From the NCBI GenBank assembly GCA_037042915.1, contig CM073201.1, positions 3,534,001 through 3,598,000 of the forward strand: a stretch of 64,000 bases of DNA, written 5' to 3'. Under the pieces are notes generated by a model. The model saw nothing but the letters and a program-made list of their open reading frames with translations. It did no database searches and was not told the DNA's origin. Numbering within the stretch: the stretch's first letter is position 1; every line of letters starts with the position of its first letter. This document shows, one piece after another, positions 43,581 through 54,616 of the stretch. The translations under genes and the position numbers were made by a program. Source of the DNA: Auricularia sp. M13 (taxonomy: Eukaryota > Basidiomycota > Agaricomycetes > Auriculariales > Auriculariaceae).

Positions 43581-44682
43581 ATCGAAGTGCGTCCGTTCGT
43601 TGATAAGTACAGTGATTGAATCCACAGTCTATAATTCCAATCTGCGCTGCTCTGTGCCCCTCCCGCGTCACTGGCCCTGTCCCGCGGTATCATTAAACCT
43701 GACGCGTTTGCGAGTCGATCTCTGCACAGAGGGTGGTTGCTGGCTCTGCAGATTCTATCGCAGATTCGCATGAGTCATTCACGAAGCCAGCAACGCACGA
43801 CCGCCAAGTGCGCACCAAATACGTGACCACCGCCAGACACTCCAGCAATCTCGCAATTGCAAGACATGCTCGCAACCTCGCCGGTATCTCCAACACCCCT
43901 GGTGGTATGCCCGTCGTGCGTGTGCGTGAACTCTTGACCCCGCGCCATCGCTTAGGCAGCTGGCGCGCGTGCAGGAAGTCGCGCGAGACCATGCGTGCGG
44001 TGATGGCGTCCAGCGAGCGATCCTTTTGCGGTGGTCGCCGCGCCTGAGGGTTGTCGAGGCAAGGAATAAAAATGCATGTGGTGTGCGTGCTGCCTAGTCT
44101 CTGAGGCTCAGGCTCTGTGTCCATCGTTAGACTCGTCGGGCGCAAAGACGGCAGTAGCATGTGCGCTGTGTGAGCGCTGCCTGGTCTCGCCGCTGCGTTC
44201 GTCATCTGTGTTGAGCGTTCGTTGCCATACGCGCCCTGGTCATCGGCTTTTATGAAAGCGCGGCATGCATTGTTGGTGGTATCTGTGGTTAGGTCTTGTT
44301 CCCGATTTGCTTTGTGGTCGGGGATTGCTGATCGTGGTTTCGGCGTTGTATATAATACAACGATATCCGTCCGCGCAACTGGGCACCCCTATAGTGTGCC
44401 TGCACGCTGATATGACCACAAATCGAACTTCCTAGACGATGTAGCAGCAGCGTTGTCATTCTTTCCGGCTCCGAGTCAGTAAGAAACGTTACAGATGAAC
44501 CGAGGAACTTGCTTACCTGCTGCGGCTCGTTGTTCGAACATTGCTTAGCGCCGTCTGCGAGAATTCGCAATGCACGCATAGCGGAGACAAGTGATGTAAC
44601 TCACGGAAGGAGCTCATTGCCGCCGTAGCTGAGCTTGCGGCCCGGGTCCTGCACCGGTTGTTGTTTCCCCGTCGCTATCAGA
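43581..44682. other. Intergenic region with opposing ORFs of doubtful status
   Basis: A 170-codon minus ORF (43693-44205, start MTNAAARPGSAHTAHM) has one hydrophobic stretch (ACLAIARLLECLAVVTYLV); a + ORF overlaps it. Neither shows a known motif. Nothing else was seen. Confidence 0.3.
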
Positions 44683-45817
44683 ATGGCAGACTTACCAGCA
44701 GAAGATACAGTCGCTTCGGACACCGATGCGCTGATTGAAGTCCTTCGTCAATGCAGCTACGAGGAGCAGATGGTTCAGCTGAAAGTTGGAAATGAGATTT
44801 ATCGGGTATGTCACTCATCGCTGGCAGAAGGGGCTCGTGCTAATAGTCAATCGCAAGGTTTCCAGTGGACGCCTGATGCTGCGCTCTGATCTGTTCAAGG
44901 AGGTGTTGACCCTACCCCAGGTCGGTCGGTGGTCAGCTTTATCTTGATTCATATGATCTCATGAGCGATTTCTAGACATCCGCCTCCGTCTCGCAGCCGG
45001 TTGAGCCGATAGATTGCTCGGATTTGGATCCAAATACATTCAAAGACTATATGTGGTACATCCATGCAGAGTCCGTGCAATTTCCTGGGCGACTGCAGGG
45101 ACTGATGTTGCTTTCAGCCCAGTGTCGTCTCAAAGATTTTTCGCGCAACCTCCCAGCTGCCAAAAATGCTCTCGGCTTCTGGGCATTGCCATCGTCGCGC
45201 ATCGTTTCCAGGCCAGCGAGGTCTCCGGTTGGGCATCTAAAGAAACGCTCACTATGCTCTGCGAAACTACGCGAGCTTTCCAAGTGGACGTCACGGTTGC
45301 AAAACTTCTGCTCGAGCTCGCCAGCCGGTTACAGGCACCGGAGCAGTCAGATGTCGTGACTGGCTGCAAGGACGTCGTCTGCGACGCGCTGCATCCGGAT
45401 CGAGCTGGTCCGTTGTCAGAGGACCCCATCAGCGCACTGATCATTGCACGTGATGACGACTACGTCCTTTCGCATGTCTACTTCTACATCCTGCGCAAGG
45501 GGAGAAGTTACAACTGGAAGGACGATGAACGGCTGCTCCCAATTGACCGCCGGCGGTTGCTGTGCGGCTTGTACAGCCTGGGCGCGGATTTGCCGACTGC
45601 TCCGAGAGTCCATTTTGCCACACCAATGGTTCAGTCGCACGGCGTCCATAGCGTAGCAAGTCGTCCCTACGTGATACTTCCTAGTGCGTACCCTGTCGTT
45701 TCACCGATGATCCCGATTGCCTCCGGGTGGCAACCCCTCGTTCACCCCGATATTGCAAGCCAACGGAACAAGCTCTCAGCTCACTTCGACGACCGCCCGT
45801 GGAGAATTTCAGACTGA
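44683..45817 (+). CDS. BTB/POZ-domain protein, copy G
   Basis: Exons 44683-44805, 44858-44920, 44976-45070 and 45118-45817 encode 326 aa. BTB part: MVQLKVGNEIYR, SSGRLMLRSDLFKEVLTLPQ, NTFKDYMWYIHAD. C-terminal module: KCSRLLGIAIVAHRFQASEV, DVVCDALHP, DPISALIIARDD, VLSHVYFYILRKG, DRRRLLCGLYSLG and LSAHFDDRPWRISD. It is very similar to copy H in sequence, linker and order, so G and H are recent tandem duplicates within a more divergent subgroup. Confidence 0.8.
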
Positions 45818-46179
45818 AATTCATCCCATGCCGGATAGTCCGATTGACCTGCGACTTTGTAACCGAGTGTCAGGAAGAGTGTATTTCAACATCGTACGTT
45901 CTTACAGTTCTCGTTACTGAAATCAGAGAATTTGGCGAAGTACGCCAAAATATCCTAGCACACTGACTAGTCGCCTGTGCAACCAGACGGACGCCGCATT
46001 TCTTGGTGATGCTGTGGCTCTCGACGGGCCAGGCACTAGCGCTGGTCTGATATTATGTAAATTTTGCTTCGACCGCGAGAGGGGTTGACGCAGAAGTCGC
46101 TCATTGAGCCCGCGGGCCATGACGCGTAGGGATCGCCTCGAGGCAAACACGATTTGAGCGTTCCTCCATCTCTACCATC
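45818..46179. other. Intergenic region between BTB-G and BTB-H
   Basis: Presumed 3' flank of G and promoter of H. No feature was recognised. Confidence 0.4.
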
Positions 46180-47328
46180 ATGAGCAAAGAGGCGGACATA
46201 GAGGACACAGGCACCCTTTCCGAAACCGAAGAGCAGATTGAAGTCATTCGGCTCAGAAACGACTATCAGGAGCAAATCGTTCAGCTCAAAGTCGGAAACG
46301 ATATTTATCGGGTAGGTGACGCCGCTCTGATGGTCAGACCCGTCACCGAAAGGACCTGACTGATACTCAACCTCCAGGTCCCCAGTGGCCGTCTGATGCG
46401 CTCCGCCCAGTTCAAGACAATGCTCAGCTTGCCCCAGGTAAGACCTATATCAGGATTGTGATAATGATCTAATTGCGTAATCAATAACCAGGCATCTCTC
46501 CCGACCTCGCAGCCCGCTGAGACAATCGACTGCTCCGATATCGATCCCGATCTATTCAAAGATTACATGTGGTACATTCAGTGCGGAGTTCGTGCAATTG
46601 CGTCGATCATGGTTGCTCAGACTGACGTTCATTCCAGCCCCTGCTCCTCGCAGAGATTCTTTGCCCAACCTCCTAGCTGCAAGGAGTGTGCTCGACTGCT
46701 GAGCATTGCCATCGTCGCACACCGTTTTGAGGCCAGCGAGGTCACTGTCTGGGCGGCCGACGAAGCGCTGAATATGCTTTGTCAAACTACGCGAGGCTTC
46801 GAAGTGGACGTCAAGGTTGCGAAGCTCTTGCTGCAGCTCGCCAGCCGGTTGCAAGCTCCTGAGCAGTCAGGGCTCGTGGCCGACTGTAGGGACGTCGTCT
46901 GCGACGCGCTGCATCCCGATCGACATGGTCCGCTATCAGTGGACCCCATCAGTGCGCTGGACATCGCCCGCGATGACGACTACGTCCTCCCACATGTCTA
47001 CTTCTACATCCTACGCCTCGGAGCCGGCTACAACTGGAAGCGCGACGCAAGGTTACGCCCAGTCGACCGGCGTCGGTTGCTGTGCGGATTGTACAGTCTG
47101 GGAGCAGAGTTGCCAGCTCCAGCAAGGGTCCAGTACATCCCACTAGGTCACGATACATACGGTCGATTCAGCCGTCGCAGCTCTTTCGGAAGTGTCATCG
47201 ACGATGGGGCGGATGGAGCTCAGATCCGTCGGAGCGCGTGGCAGCCACTCGTACACCACGGCATCGCAGGGAAACGCAACGAGCTCTGGGAGTTCTTCGA
47301 CGAGGGCTCCTGGGAGATCGCGGACTAG
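46180..47328 (+). CDS. BTB/POZ-domain protein, copy H (shifted splice donor)
   Basis: Exons 46180-46311, 46378-46437, 46492-46580 and 46638-47328 encode 323 aa in this model. BTB part: IVQLKVGNDIYR, PSGRLMRSAQFKTMLSLPQ, DLFKDYMWYIH. C-terminal module: CARLLSIAIVAHRFEASEV, DVVCDALHP, DPISALDIARDD, VLPHVYFYILRLG, DRRRLLCGLYSLG and LWEFFDEGSWEIAD. At the end of exon 3, sister G reads CATGCAGA|GT, but here one extra G gives CAGTGCGGAGTT. Splicing at the usual place would shift the frame to an early stop; using the new GTGCGG donor restores the frame and drops two residues. Exon 2 is also one codon shorter than in all other copies. Confidence 0.7.
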
Positions 47329-47524
47329 ATCAAACCCCTGTGGACACACTCGAATCTGATTTCACGTCCAGAGTATTGTACATAGCCGAGAACAGACAGA
47401 GTCGGAATCGTACGTTGAGATCTCTCACACAGAGTAATGCTGGATCTACCTGGCGGGTCAAGTAATCAAAATTCGCGCAGTTGTACAGATGAACACTACT
47501 TTACAAGCAAACGTTGGACGGATA

Positions 47525-49142
47525 TCAACATTCTATGGTATCAACGAGGCGCGAGAGCATCTTGAGATCGTCGATCCCGCCCACACTGACGAGGCTGAGA
47601 GTCTGCAAACGTCTCTCCGTGCCCAGAGAGCGCAGGAGGGACGCGATTGCCTCGGCGGATAGCCGCTGGCCGGGCGCGTCGATGCGCAACTTGCGCAAGG
47701 CGCCGCGCTGGAAGGCGGTGAGCCCGACAGTGAGCAGCTCGGCGGGGTCGGAGAGAGTGACGGAGAGCTCGGGGATCGCGCGCACGGCGAGCGAGTTGCT
47801 CGCGAAGTACGACCACAACGCGGCGTCGACTGTCGCCGCTGCGACGGCGAAGTTGGCGAGGTAGTACCACATGCCGGGCGCCGTGCCTAGCTTGGCCTTG
47901 TCGAATATCACCTCGCGCGAGCGTCCCGCTGTGTCTGCGGCCGCGATGCGCACTGCGCGGCCGTCGTCGCGCAGCGTGAGGGAGAGACGGAGAGGGCTGG
48001 TGAGGCCGCGGAAGGGGTGCGCAGACGGGCGCGCCATTGGACAGCCGCCCCGGTAGTCCAGCTCTGCACGCTTCAGACCCTCGTAGCCCACGGCGCGCAG
48101 GACGAAGTCTTCGATGCCGCTCCATATTCCCGATACCCGCACCGCGGGCACGCGCGCCAGCGCCTCACGCAGTTCGGGCCCGCAGTCCCACGCCTCAATG
48201 CCGCGCACGTTGATATCGAGCGTGCGCAGGTTGGGGCACGTCGCGAGCGCCGCGAGGATGCTGCCCGCGCGGAGCGGGGCAAACGCCAGTGTGTGCATGG
48301 TGGAAATTGTGATTGGCCCTGGCTTGCGCGGCCAGGACAGGCCGCCGGTGAGATGCATTTCCTCGAGCGCGGGGAGGTCGAGGAGGGGTGCGAGGGGGAG
48401 GTATTCCTTCGCGTCGTACGCGGGGGCGTGATGACCGGGACCTGCCGTCAGGACCCGCAGGACGGGCAGACGGTCCAAGGAGGCGAGAAGCAGGCCCGGC
48501 ACATCCACGTGCGCAGAGACGATGTGCAGCGCGCGCACGCGCGGGAGGTGCGGCTGCAGCGCGAGGCCGAGCGCGCGCAGGTCGACGGCCTGAGCCGAGA
48601 TGATGTCGAGCGTCAGCGACAGCGGGAGGTGCGCGCTGCGCCCGAGCAGCGCGCGCAGCAGCGCCACGCTCGTCAGACTGAGCGCCGCCGCGGGCGCAGG
48701 GCACACGTTGTGCGGGGCCGCGGAGGGCGGCGGTTTCCCCGCGGTGTGCGGCGGGTGGCACCCGGTGCATAAGCACCCGGGAGGATGGACGGGCGAGACG
48801 AACTCGAGCGTCGCCCACAGGCACGGAGACGCTAGCGCAGTGTTGCGCCAGCGGCTGCAGACCTGGGACACGCAAAGCCGGCCGCTGAGAGCGAGGGATT
48901 CCCAGATAATGCACCACAGCTCGTTGGGCAGGCCCAGTGCGTGCGAATCAGGAGAATGGGCACCCCGTCGTTCCTCTGCGCCAAAGATGCTGGATTCTGG
49001 TGCGCTGAAAGGATCGTTAGGTGGACACGAAGACTGGGCGCAGAGACTCTGCGGGCGCGGCGTACAGGACTTGCATGATGTCGCGTGACTGACGGGTCGG
49101 ACGGGAGAATGAGTACGGACAAGCCAGAGAGACCGCGGACCG
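47525..49142 (-). CDS. F-box protein with leucine-rich C-terminus
   Basis: The frame is open from the stop at 47525 up to 49142. The F-box reads LPNELWCIIWESLALSGRL, then SQVCSRWRNTALASPCLWAT (about 48800-48931). About 400 residues of leucine-rich sequence follow (LRALGLALQPHLPRVRALHI, CPNLRTLDINVRGIEAWD, LRKLRIDAPGQRLSAEAI) and end LVDTIEC. Fungal proteins of this type are SCF ubiquitin-ligase substrate receptors. No ATG lies upstream of the F-box in this frame, so a first exon or an alternative start must exist; a possible TTTCAG acceptor lies near 49005-49012. I mark the interval from the stop to the frame limit; the true start is unresolved. Confidence 0.65.
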
Positions 49143-52100
49143 TTTTAAACGCCGCCCCGGCCATCATCGTCCCACCCACTGAACTGGTCGGAAACTTCAC
49201 AACGAATCACAGATAGCAGAGACGCGAGGCGCACGCTTGGCGACGGCATCGACGGCATTCGCGGCATCGGACTTTTCGGCAAGCGGCGCCGGCACAGACG
49301 GCAGCGGGCGCCATCCGGGACCTCTGGCGGTCGTCCGTGACCTCCTAGCATCTTTGCGGCCTCCATGAGACGTCGAGTCGAGGATATCCTAGGATTTCTG
49401 GCAGTCCAAAAACGGCAGCACCGTGGAGCGAAGCTCGATCGCGTCACCCATCCCACCAAATTGGCGCGCAATTGCATCTTCAAGCGCCGATTCGCCGGCG
49501 CTGGCCCTGCCGTCGTATTCCTGTCCCACCAGCGCGCCAGTTTCATATGTAGCAATAACAAGAGAAGATGGGTATGCCGAGCCCCCTGTTGAAGCTATGA
49601 AGCCTAGACTTGGGCACCATGCAGTCCAGCGAGCGGACTGGCTGGTGCAATTCGCGTGCAACGCGCATGGCAACGCATGGCGTGCAGATCCGATACCGTG
49701 GTGACGCACGGTGCCCAAACACAGTGATGTCATCCCGGTCTCGGTCCTCGAGGACGGGTGGCACCGGGAGGGAAGCAGAGAGCAAAACGCCAGGCACAAT
49801 CCGTACACCAATCCCTGGCGGGCGACAAAAGCGCATGGAGCCTAGGATGAAGTCATAGGAGACGCATCAGTGCCAAAATCATAAGTGCGCGTCATGCGCG
49901 GGCCAGGGAAACACGCGCGTAGCACCCTGTCACAATGCAGAAGGTCGAGCCGGCCTCGAGAAGGCGGGAAGGTGCCACCCGGCGCTGTGATAGCCAGACC
50001 AGTAGCAATGCACAACGTGTGTGGGGCGCAGAGTCGAACAGAACTGTCAGAGAATGGCAGCAGTGACGTCGAGTAACGAGGTTCGGGAGGTCGTATATCA
50101 GCATGTCACTGTCAGAGACGGCGCAAGAGTGGATTGGAGCTCAAAGCTCGCTCCCTGTTGCTGCATAGCTCTGCACAACATGCAGAGGGAGTGTGAACGG
50201 AAAGGCTTCAAGTGCCCGCCAGTTGTGAAGCCTTTTGCAATTTCGTAGAGATTGAAATAGCGAACCAGCGGAAGCCAACTCGTTTGTGCCGGTCAGGTGG
50301 GAGACTATGAGCTTTCTCGGGATAATGTCGCAGTCGAAAGAAATCATATGGTGTTGGCTGCGAGAGGTTGCAGAGGGTAAAAGGTAAGAGAGACAGCGAG
50401 TAAGTGCAGCGTAGCATCAGAGCATTGATGATGAGGCTTCCAACGAGCACAGGGAGCAAATGCGGGAATCGGTGTCGTAGCGTCGACCAATAGCGTTGGA
50501 TAGGTAAGCCGCGCGTCTGCGGGGTTACGAATCAGAAGCCACTTTTCAGAGTTATCTGCGCCGCGGAGCGAAGAACAACATGGAAGGCGGTTGGATAGAG
50601 AATTCCTTTTGTTGCTGATCTCCGAGGAAGTGTAGCGCAATTGAAAGCTGTGAGTTAACTGCACAGTTCCTCGCGACGCATACAGCGCTGAGACTCCCGC
50701 ACGGCAAGACAGGCCAATGATGAGCGTCACAAATGAGCATGCGGTCGTATTGGATCAGGGCCGGGCATATAGGCTGTGTATATGATGAATGTGCGGACTA
50801 TTGCGGTTGCCGCAGCCCATCCGGAGCGCTTGGACGAAGGAGAAGCGGTGAAGCCCAGAAACAGGTCTGTCTGGGCCAAGGACTGAGCGAGATACTGTCC
50901 GAAGAACGATGGAACTTCAGCAGAGCCCGCCGCGGTGTAATAGCCATATTGAGAGCGAGCAACGAAAGACGAAAGCGGGTGATGTCATGGCAATGCGCGC
51001 CAAGACAGAATTCGAGCATAGAGAGCGGCATCCGTAAAGCAGTTATGCGATGGCGTGGCGGAAGAAATAGTTCAGGCGCTGTTGTCGCAAGTGATACGCA
51101 GCACAGGGTCGGTAACGGGGAGGGGCAGAGCGGAACCGGCGGAAGTACCGATTTTCAATCTCCGCGATTCTCTTGGCTTCTCACGCTTTTCTTCCGCGGG
51201 GCAGACTTGCGCCCGTGCTCATACCGAGCTTTGATACGCTGTAGACGATTCCTGGACTCGAGCCTCCTACGCGGAGGCGCAACCATGATCTGCTGATATA
51301 GTTCTTCGCTCTTTTTCGCAAGCTTGATCAGTCCGCTATTCACACATGCGAGGCCCCGTCTCGTCAGCTCCAGAGATGGAAGGAACTGCGTGTCGTCCCG
51401 ACTGCCTTGGACGTCTACTCTGGCTTGTACTTGCTTGGCTGGACTTGCGCGCCTACGAAGTCTGCCTGCATGCTTAACCTTTCGGAAGCTATCCATGGCG
51501 ATGCTTTCTTACTTTTGCGCCCTCTATCCCTGGGACTGAAAAATGGCGATGTGGACACGACTAATGCATACAGATTTTTCTTCCCGATATCATCATCCGA
51601 CAGAGGTGCCCGTCCTGTTCGACAGGTGCAGAGCACGCCCGCAACTACGCAAAGAGATCATGCCTCCAAATCAAGCAGTTGATCACGCCTATCTCCCGCG
51701 CCTTCTGCTGCCGTGCAGAATCATCAGTCCAGGAGGGTGTCGCGTCGCTCCTCGCGCGCTACAGCACTGCAGCGGCTGCTGTAGACTAGCTCCGCCGAGC
51801 CACGCGCAAAAGCGTGCATGCACCCTTTCACTCCAGGCGAGCTCGGACGGACGGCGCTCGTTTCGACTTTCTGTTTGCTCCGTCCCGAACTCAACCTGAG
51901 TTATCATCTCCTCACTGGCTTCCCGCTTCTCGTGGCGGCGCAGGGAGCGGTTATTCAGCGCCTTTTGCGGGTATGCGGCGTCTGAGAAGCCTGATGTTTG
52001 CGCTTTACAGGCAGTAAATGGTGGTGAGTAGAGTCCTATAAACGCCGACCTTCCCCATCTGCACCGCGCCGCTGCAACTGCCTCTCGTCTCTGACTTCCA

Positions 52101-52151
52101 CTCAGGCCGCCAGGAATTACGCTTTTTCTAGAGCCCGCGCCTCTGTAGACA
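49143..52151. other. 3-kb region without a resolved gene
   Basis: Only short ORFs occur. The minus ORF 51155-51496 (113 codons, start MDSFRKVKHAGRLRRR) is basic and could encode a short protein, but nothing corroborates it. A 290-codon minus ORF from 51689 runs antisense into the MFS gene and is treated as a shadow. No repeat or RNA gene was recognised. Confidence 0.35.
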
Positions 52152-54049
52152 ATGCACGGCGACAAGGCTGGCACCACGCGCTCCTCGCGCACGGCGTCAG
52201 GCGAACTCGTGCCACCCGGCAACCTCAAGTCCGCCGATGCAGACGACGTCCGCATCGAACCTGTTTCTGCGGACAACTCGAATGCGTACCCGCCGGACGC
52301 GAAGGGCGACCCGGAGAAGGCGACGCAGCTCAGTCCGTACGGCAACCATGTTTTTGCGGACGGCGGGCGCAAGGCGTGGCTGACGGTGCTTGGAGGGTAC
52401 GTAACTCTGCCGATCCCGGAAAATACTGAACTTAAAACTGATATGGACACTGCAGATGGCTCGTCATGTTCGGCACCTTCGGACTCGTGTCTGCCTTTGG
52501 GATCTTCGAAGGTGCGTGTCAAATCTGGTACAACTCGCCCAGCGCGGTCCCAGTCGCTCATGGCCTCGCTCGCAGATTATTATGTGCTCAATTTTGGAAA
52601 GAAGGCGTCCGACATCGCATGGATAGGCTCGCTCCAGCTCTGCCTAATGTTTACGATGGGTCTCGTCGTGGGAAAAGCGTTTGATGAAGGATATTTTCAG
52701 TGAGTTGATTTGAAGGTAGTCTGCACTGTTGACGATGCTTACAATGTGTACCTTCCAGTCACCTCATGATTACAGGTTCAATAATATACGTCTTCGGACT
52801 CTTCATGTTGTCGCTTGCGAACCCTGCGCATTATTACCAGGTCCGTAACAGCAAATTCCAGCTGAGAAACTCGCATCTCACCGCACGTAGGTCTTCCTCA
52901 GCCAAGGTATAACATGCGGCCTGGGTCTCGGTTTGGTATTTTTGGTAAGAAGTGCCTTCTAGCCTAGCCACTGCAGTAAACACGTCGATTCTAAAGCAAA
53001 CGTCCAACAGCCTACGATGAGCGTGCTCTCGCACCACTTCCTCCACCGGCGCGCGCTCGCGGTGGGTATCGCGTTCACCGGCTCGTCCGTCGGCGGCATC
53101 GTCTTCCCCATCATGCTCAACAACCTCTTCCGCCCGACGTCGCTCGGCTTTGCGAATGCCGTGCGCGTCGCGGCGTGCATCGTGGCCGTCGCGATGATTG
53201 CTGGGAACGCCCTGATGCGCACGGACGTCCCGCCGCGCAAGAAGCGCGCTGTGCAGGTTCCGCTCCCTAATCCCGTGCATTTCTTTAGGGATCGCGATTA
53301 TGTCGTTGGGCTCGTTGCGTGCGTCTTGTGGCTTGAGACCCACGCGGGAACGCAGTTGCTGAAATACTGTTGTGCATTGCAGTCTGAGTCTTCTGTCGTT
53401 CGCGATTTATTTTCCCATCTTTTATATTCAAATCGACTCGACGGTCCATGCGGTCGACTCCAACCTATCTTTCTACACTGTGAGATACAAACGTGCACCA
53501 ATATGTGGTAGTCTGACGCCGTCATGTGCAGTTGACCATCCTCAACGCATTCTCCATCCCCGGCCGCCTCCTCCCCAACTTCGCCGCGGACCGCTTCGGC
53601 ATCCTGAACGTGACGATTCTCGTCGCGGGCGCCTGCGGCTGCGTCATCGTCGGGATGCTGGGCATCAAAGTCCACAGCGTCGCCGCCGTCGTTCTCATCG
53701 CCATCTTCTACGGCTTCTTCTCCGGCGCGCTGCTCTCGCTCGTCGGCGCTGTCGTGCCTACGCTCAGCCGGAGCGTGCACGAGATCGGCATGCGCACGGG
53801 GATTGTCTTCTTGTTCATGGGCCTTTCGGGTCTGCTGGGCTCGCCGATTGACGGATGGTTGCTGGGCGATAATCCGCTCACGTATAAGTGGTGGCGGCCG
53901 ATTGTGTTCTCTGCTGTGAGCCGATTTCTGCGCCTCTCGCGGCATGATTGATCATGATTACGTTGCAGGTGCTCATGTTCTCGAGCGCTGTACTTCTCAC
54001 ATTTGCGCGATACGATGTCGCAAAGCGGCGCGATTCTCACTTGGTATAA
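52152..54049 (+). CDS. MFS transporter, monocarboxylate-permease-like
   Basis: Nine exons (52152-52396, 52456-52511, 52576-52699, 52759-52840, 52891-52944, 53011-53318, 53383-53479, 53532-53915, 53969-54049) encode 476 aa. After a hydrophilic N-terminus the protein shows DGGRKAWLTVLGGWLVMFGT, FGIFEDYYVLNF, SDIAWIGSLQLCLMFTMGLV, TCGLGLGLVFLPTMSVLSHH, FLHRRALAVGIAFTGSSVGG, FPIFYIQ, and FFSGALLSLVGAVVPTL, the pattern of fungal MCT-type MFS carriers (TC 2.A.1.13). They move monocarboxylates or similar small acids across membranes; the substrate here cannot be read from sequence. It is followed by two permease genes on the same strand, suggesting an uptake neighbourhood. Confidence 0.85.
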
Positions 54050-54616
54050 GGCGATGCTCGGAGAAGTGCGGGAAAACGTTCGTTGTTGCAACAGAAATGC
54101 CGCCGTATTTTTTTTGCAATACCAAATTTGCAGACCTTGTATCATACATGTTGTCTTAGGTATATTTCAATCTCTTTGACTCCGTTTGACTTTCCAGTTG
54201 CAGATCCTATGCGGAGAAAGCCGTGCTGACCCTTGTCCCGAACAGCCATGTTGAAACTTCGAAACACTGGCGCTCATCGCTTCGAAAACCTTTGTCATAG
54301 TAGCCAAACTGGACCAGTGGCGCCGAGGGCTTCCAGGCGCGCTCATAGAACAACAGAACCACCAACTGCGGCGCCTTCTGTAGCTGCTGTGGCATGGTGC
54401 TTGCAAAGTTTGCACCGCTATCCCGCCTTTCGTGGCTTCCAGCGATCAGGGCCTTAGTCGGTTTATTCCTCGTCAGCGCGCGCGGCTCCTATAGCTTCGG
54501 GCACCCGACGGCGGGCGCGGTGCCCCACCGGCGCGTACTACACCCGCATCTACTCACGCAGATGCTGTCAGGCATAATAGCATCCACGTGCCCAGGATCA
54601 CTACTTGACATAGCCC
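54050..54616. other. Intergenic region
   Basis: Between the MFS gene and permease 1. No gene was recognised. Confidence 0.4.

Noticed and set aside
3987-47328. Biosynthetic gene cluster reading of the ADC-like and permease genes
   Set aside because: No core synthase (PKS, NRPS, terpene cyclase) occurs, and the ADC-like genes cluster with BTB genes rather than with tailoring enzymes.
48017-48772. 251-codon + ORF opposite the F-box gene
   Set aside because: Antisense shadow, rich in Arg/Gly/Gln, while the minus frame shows F-box and leucine repeats.
51689-52561. 290-codon minus ORF running into the MFS gene
   Set aside because: It overlaps the well-supported first exons of the MFS gene antisense and has no family motif.
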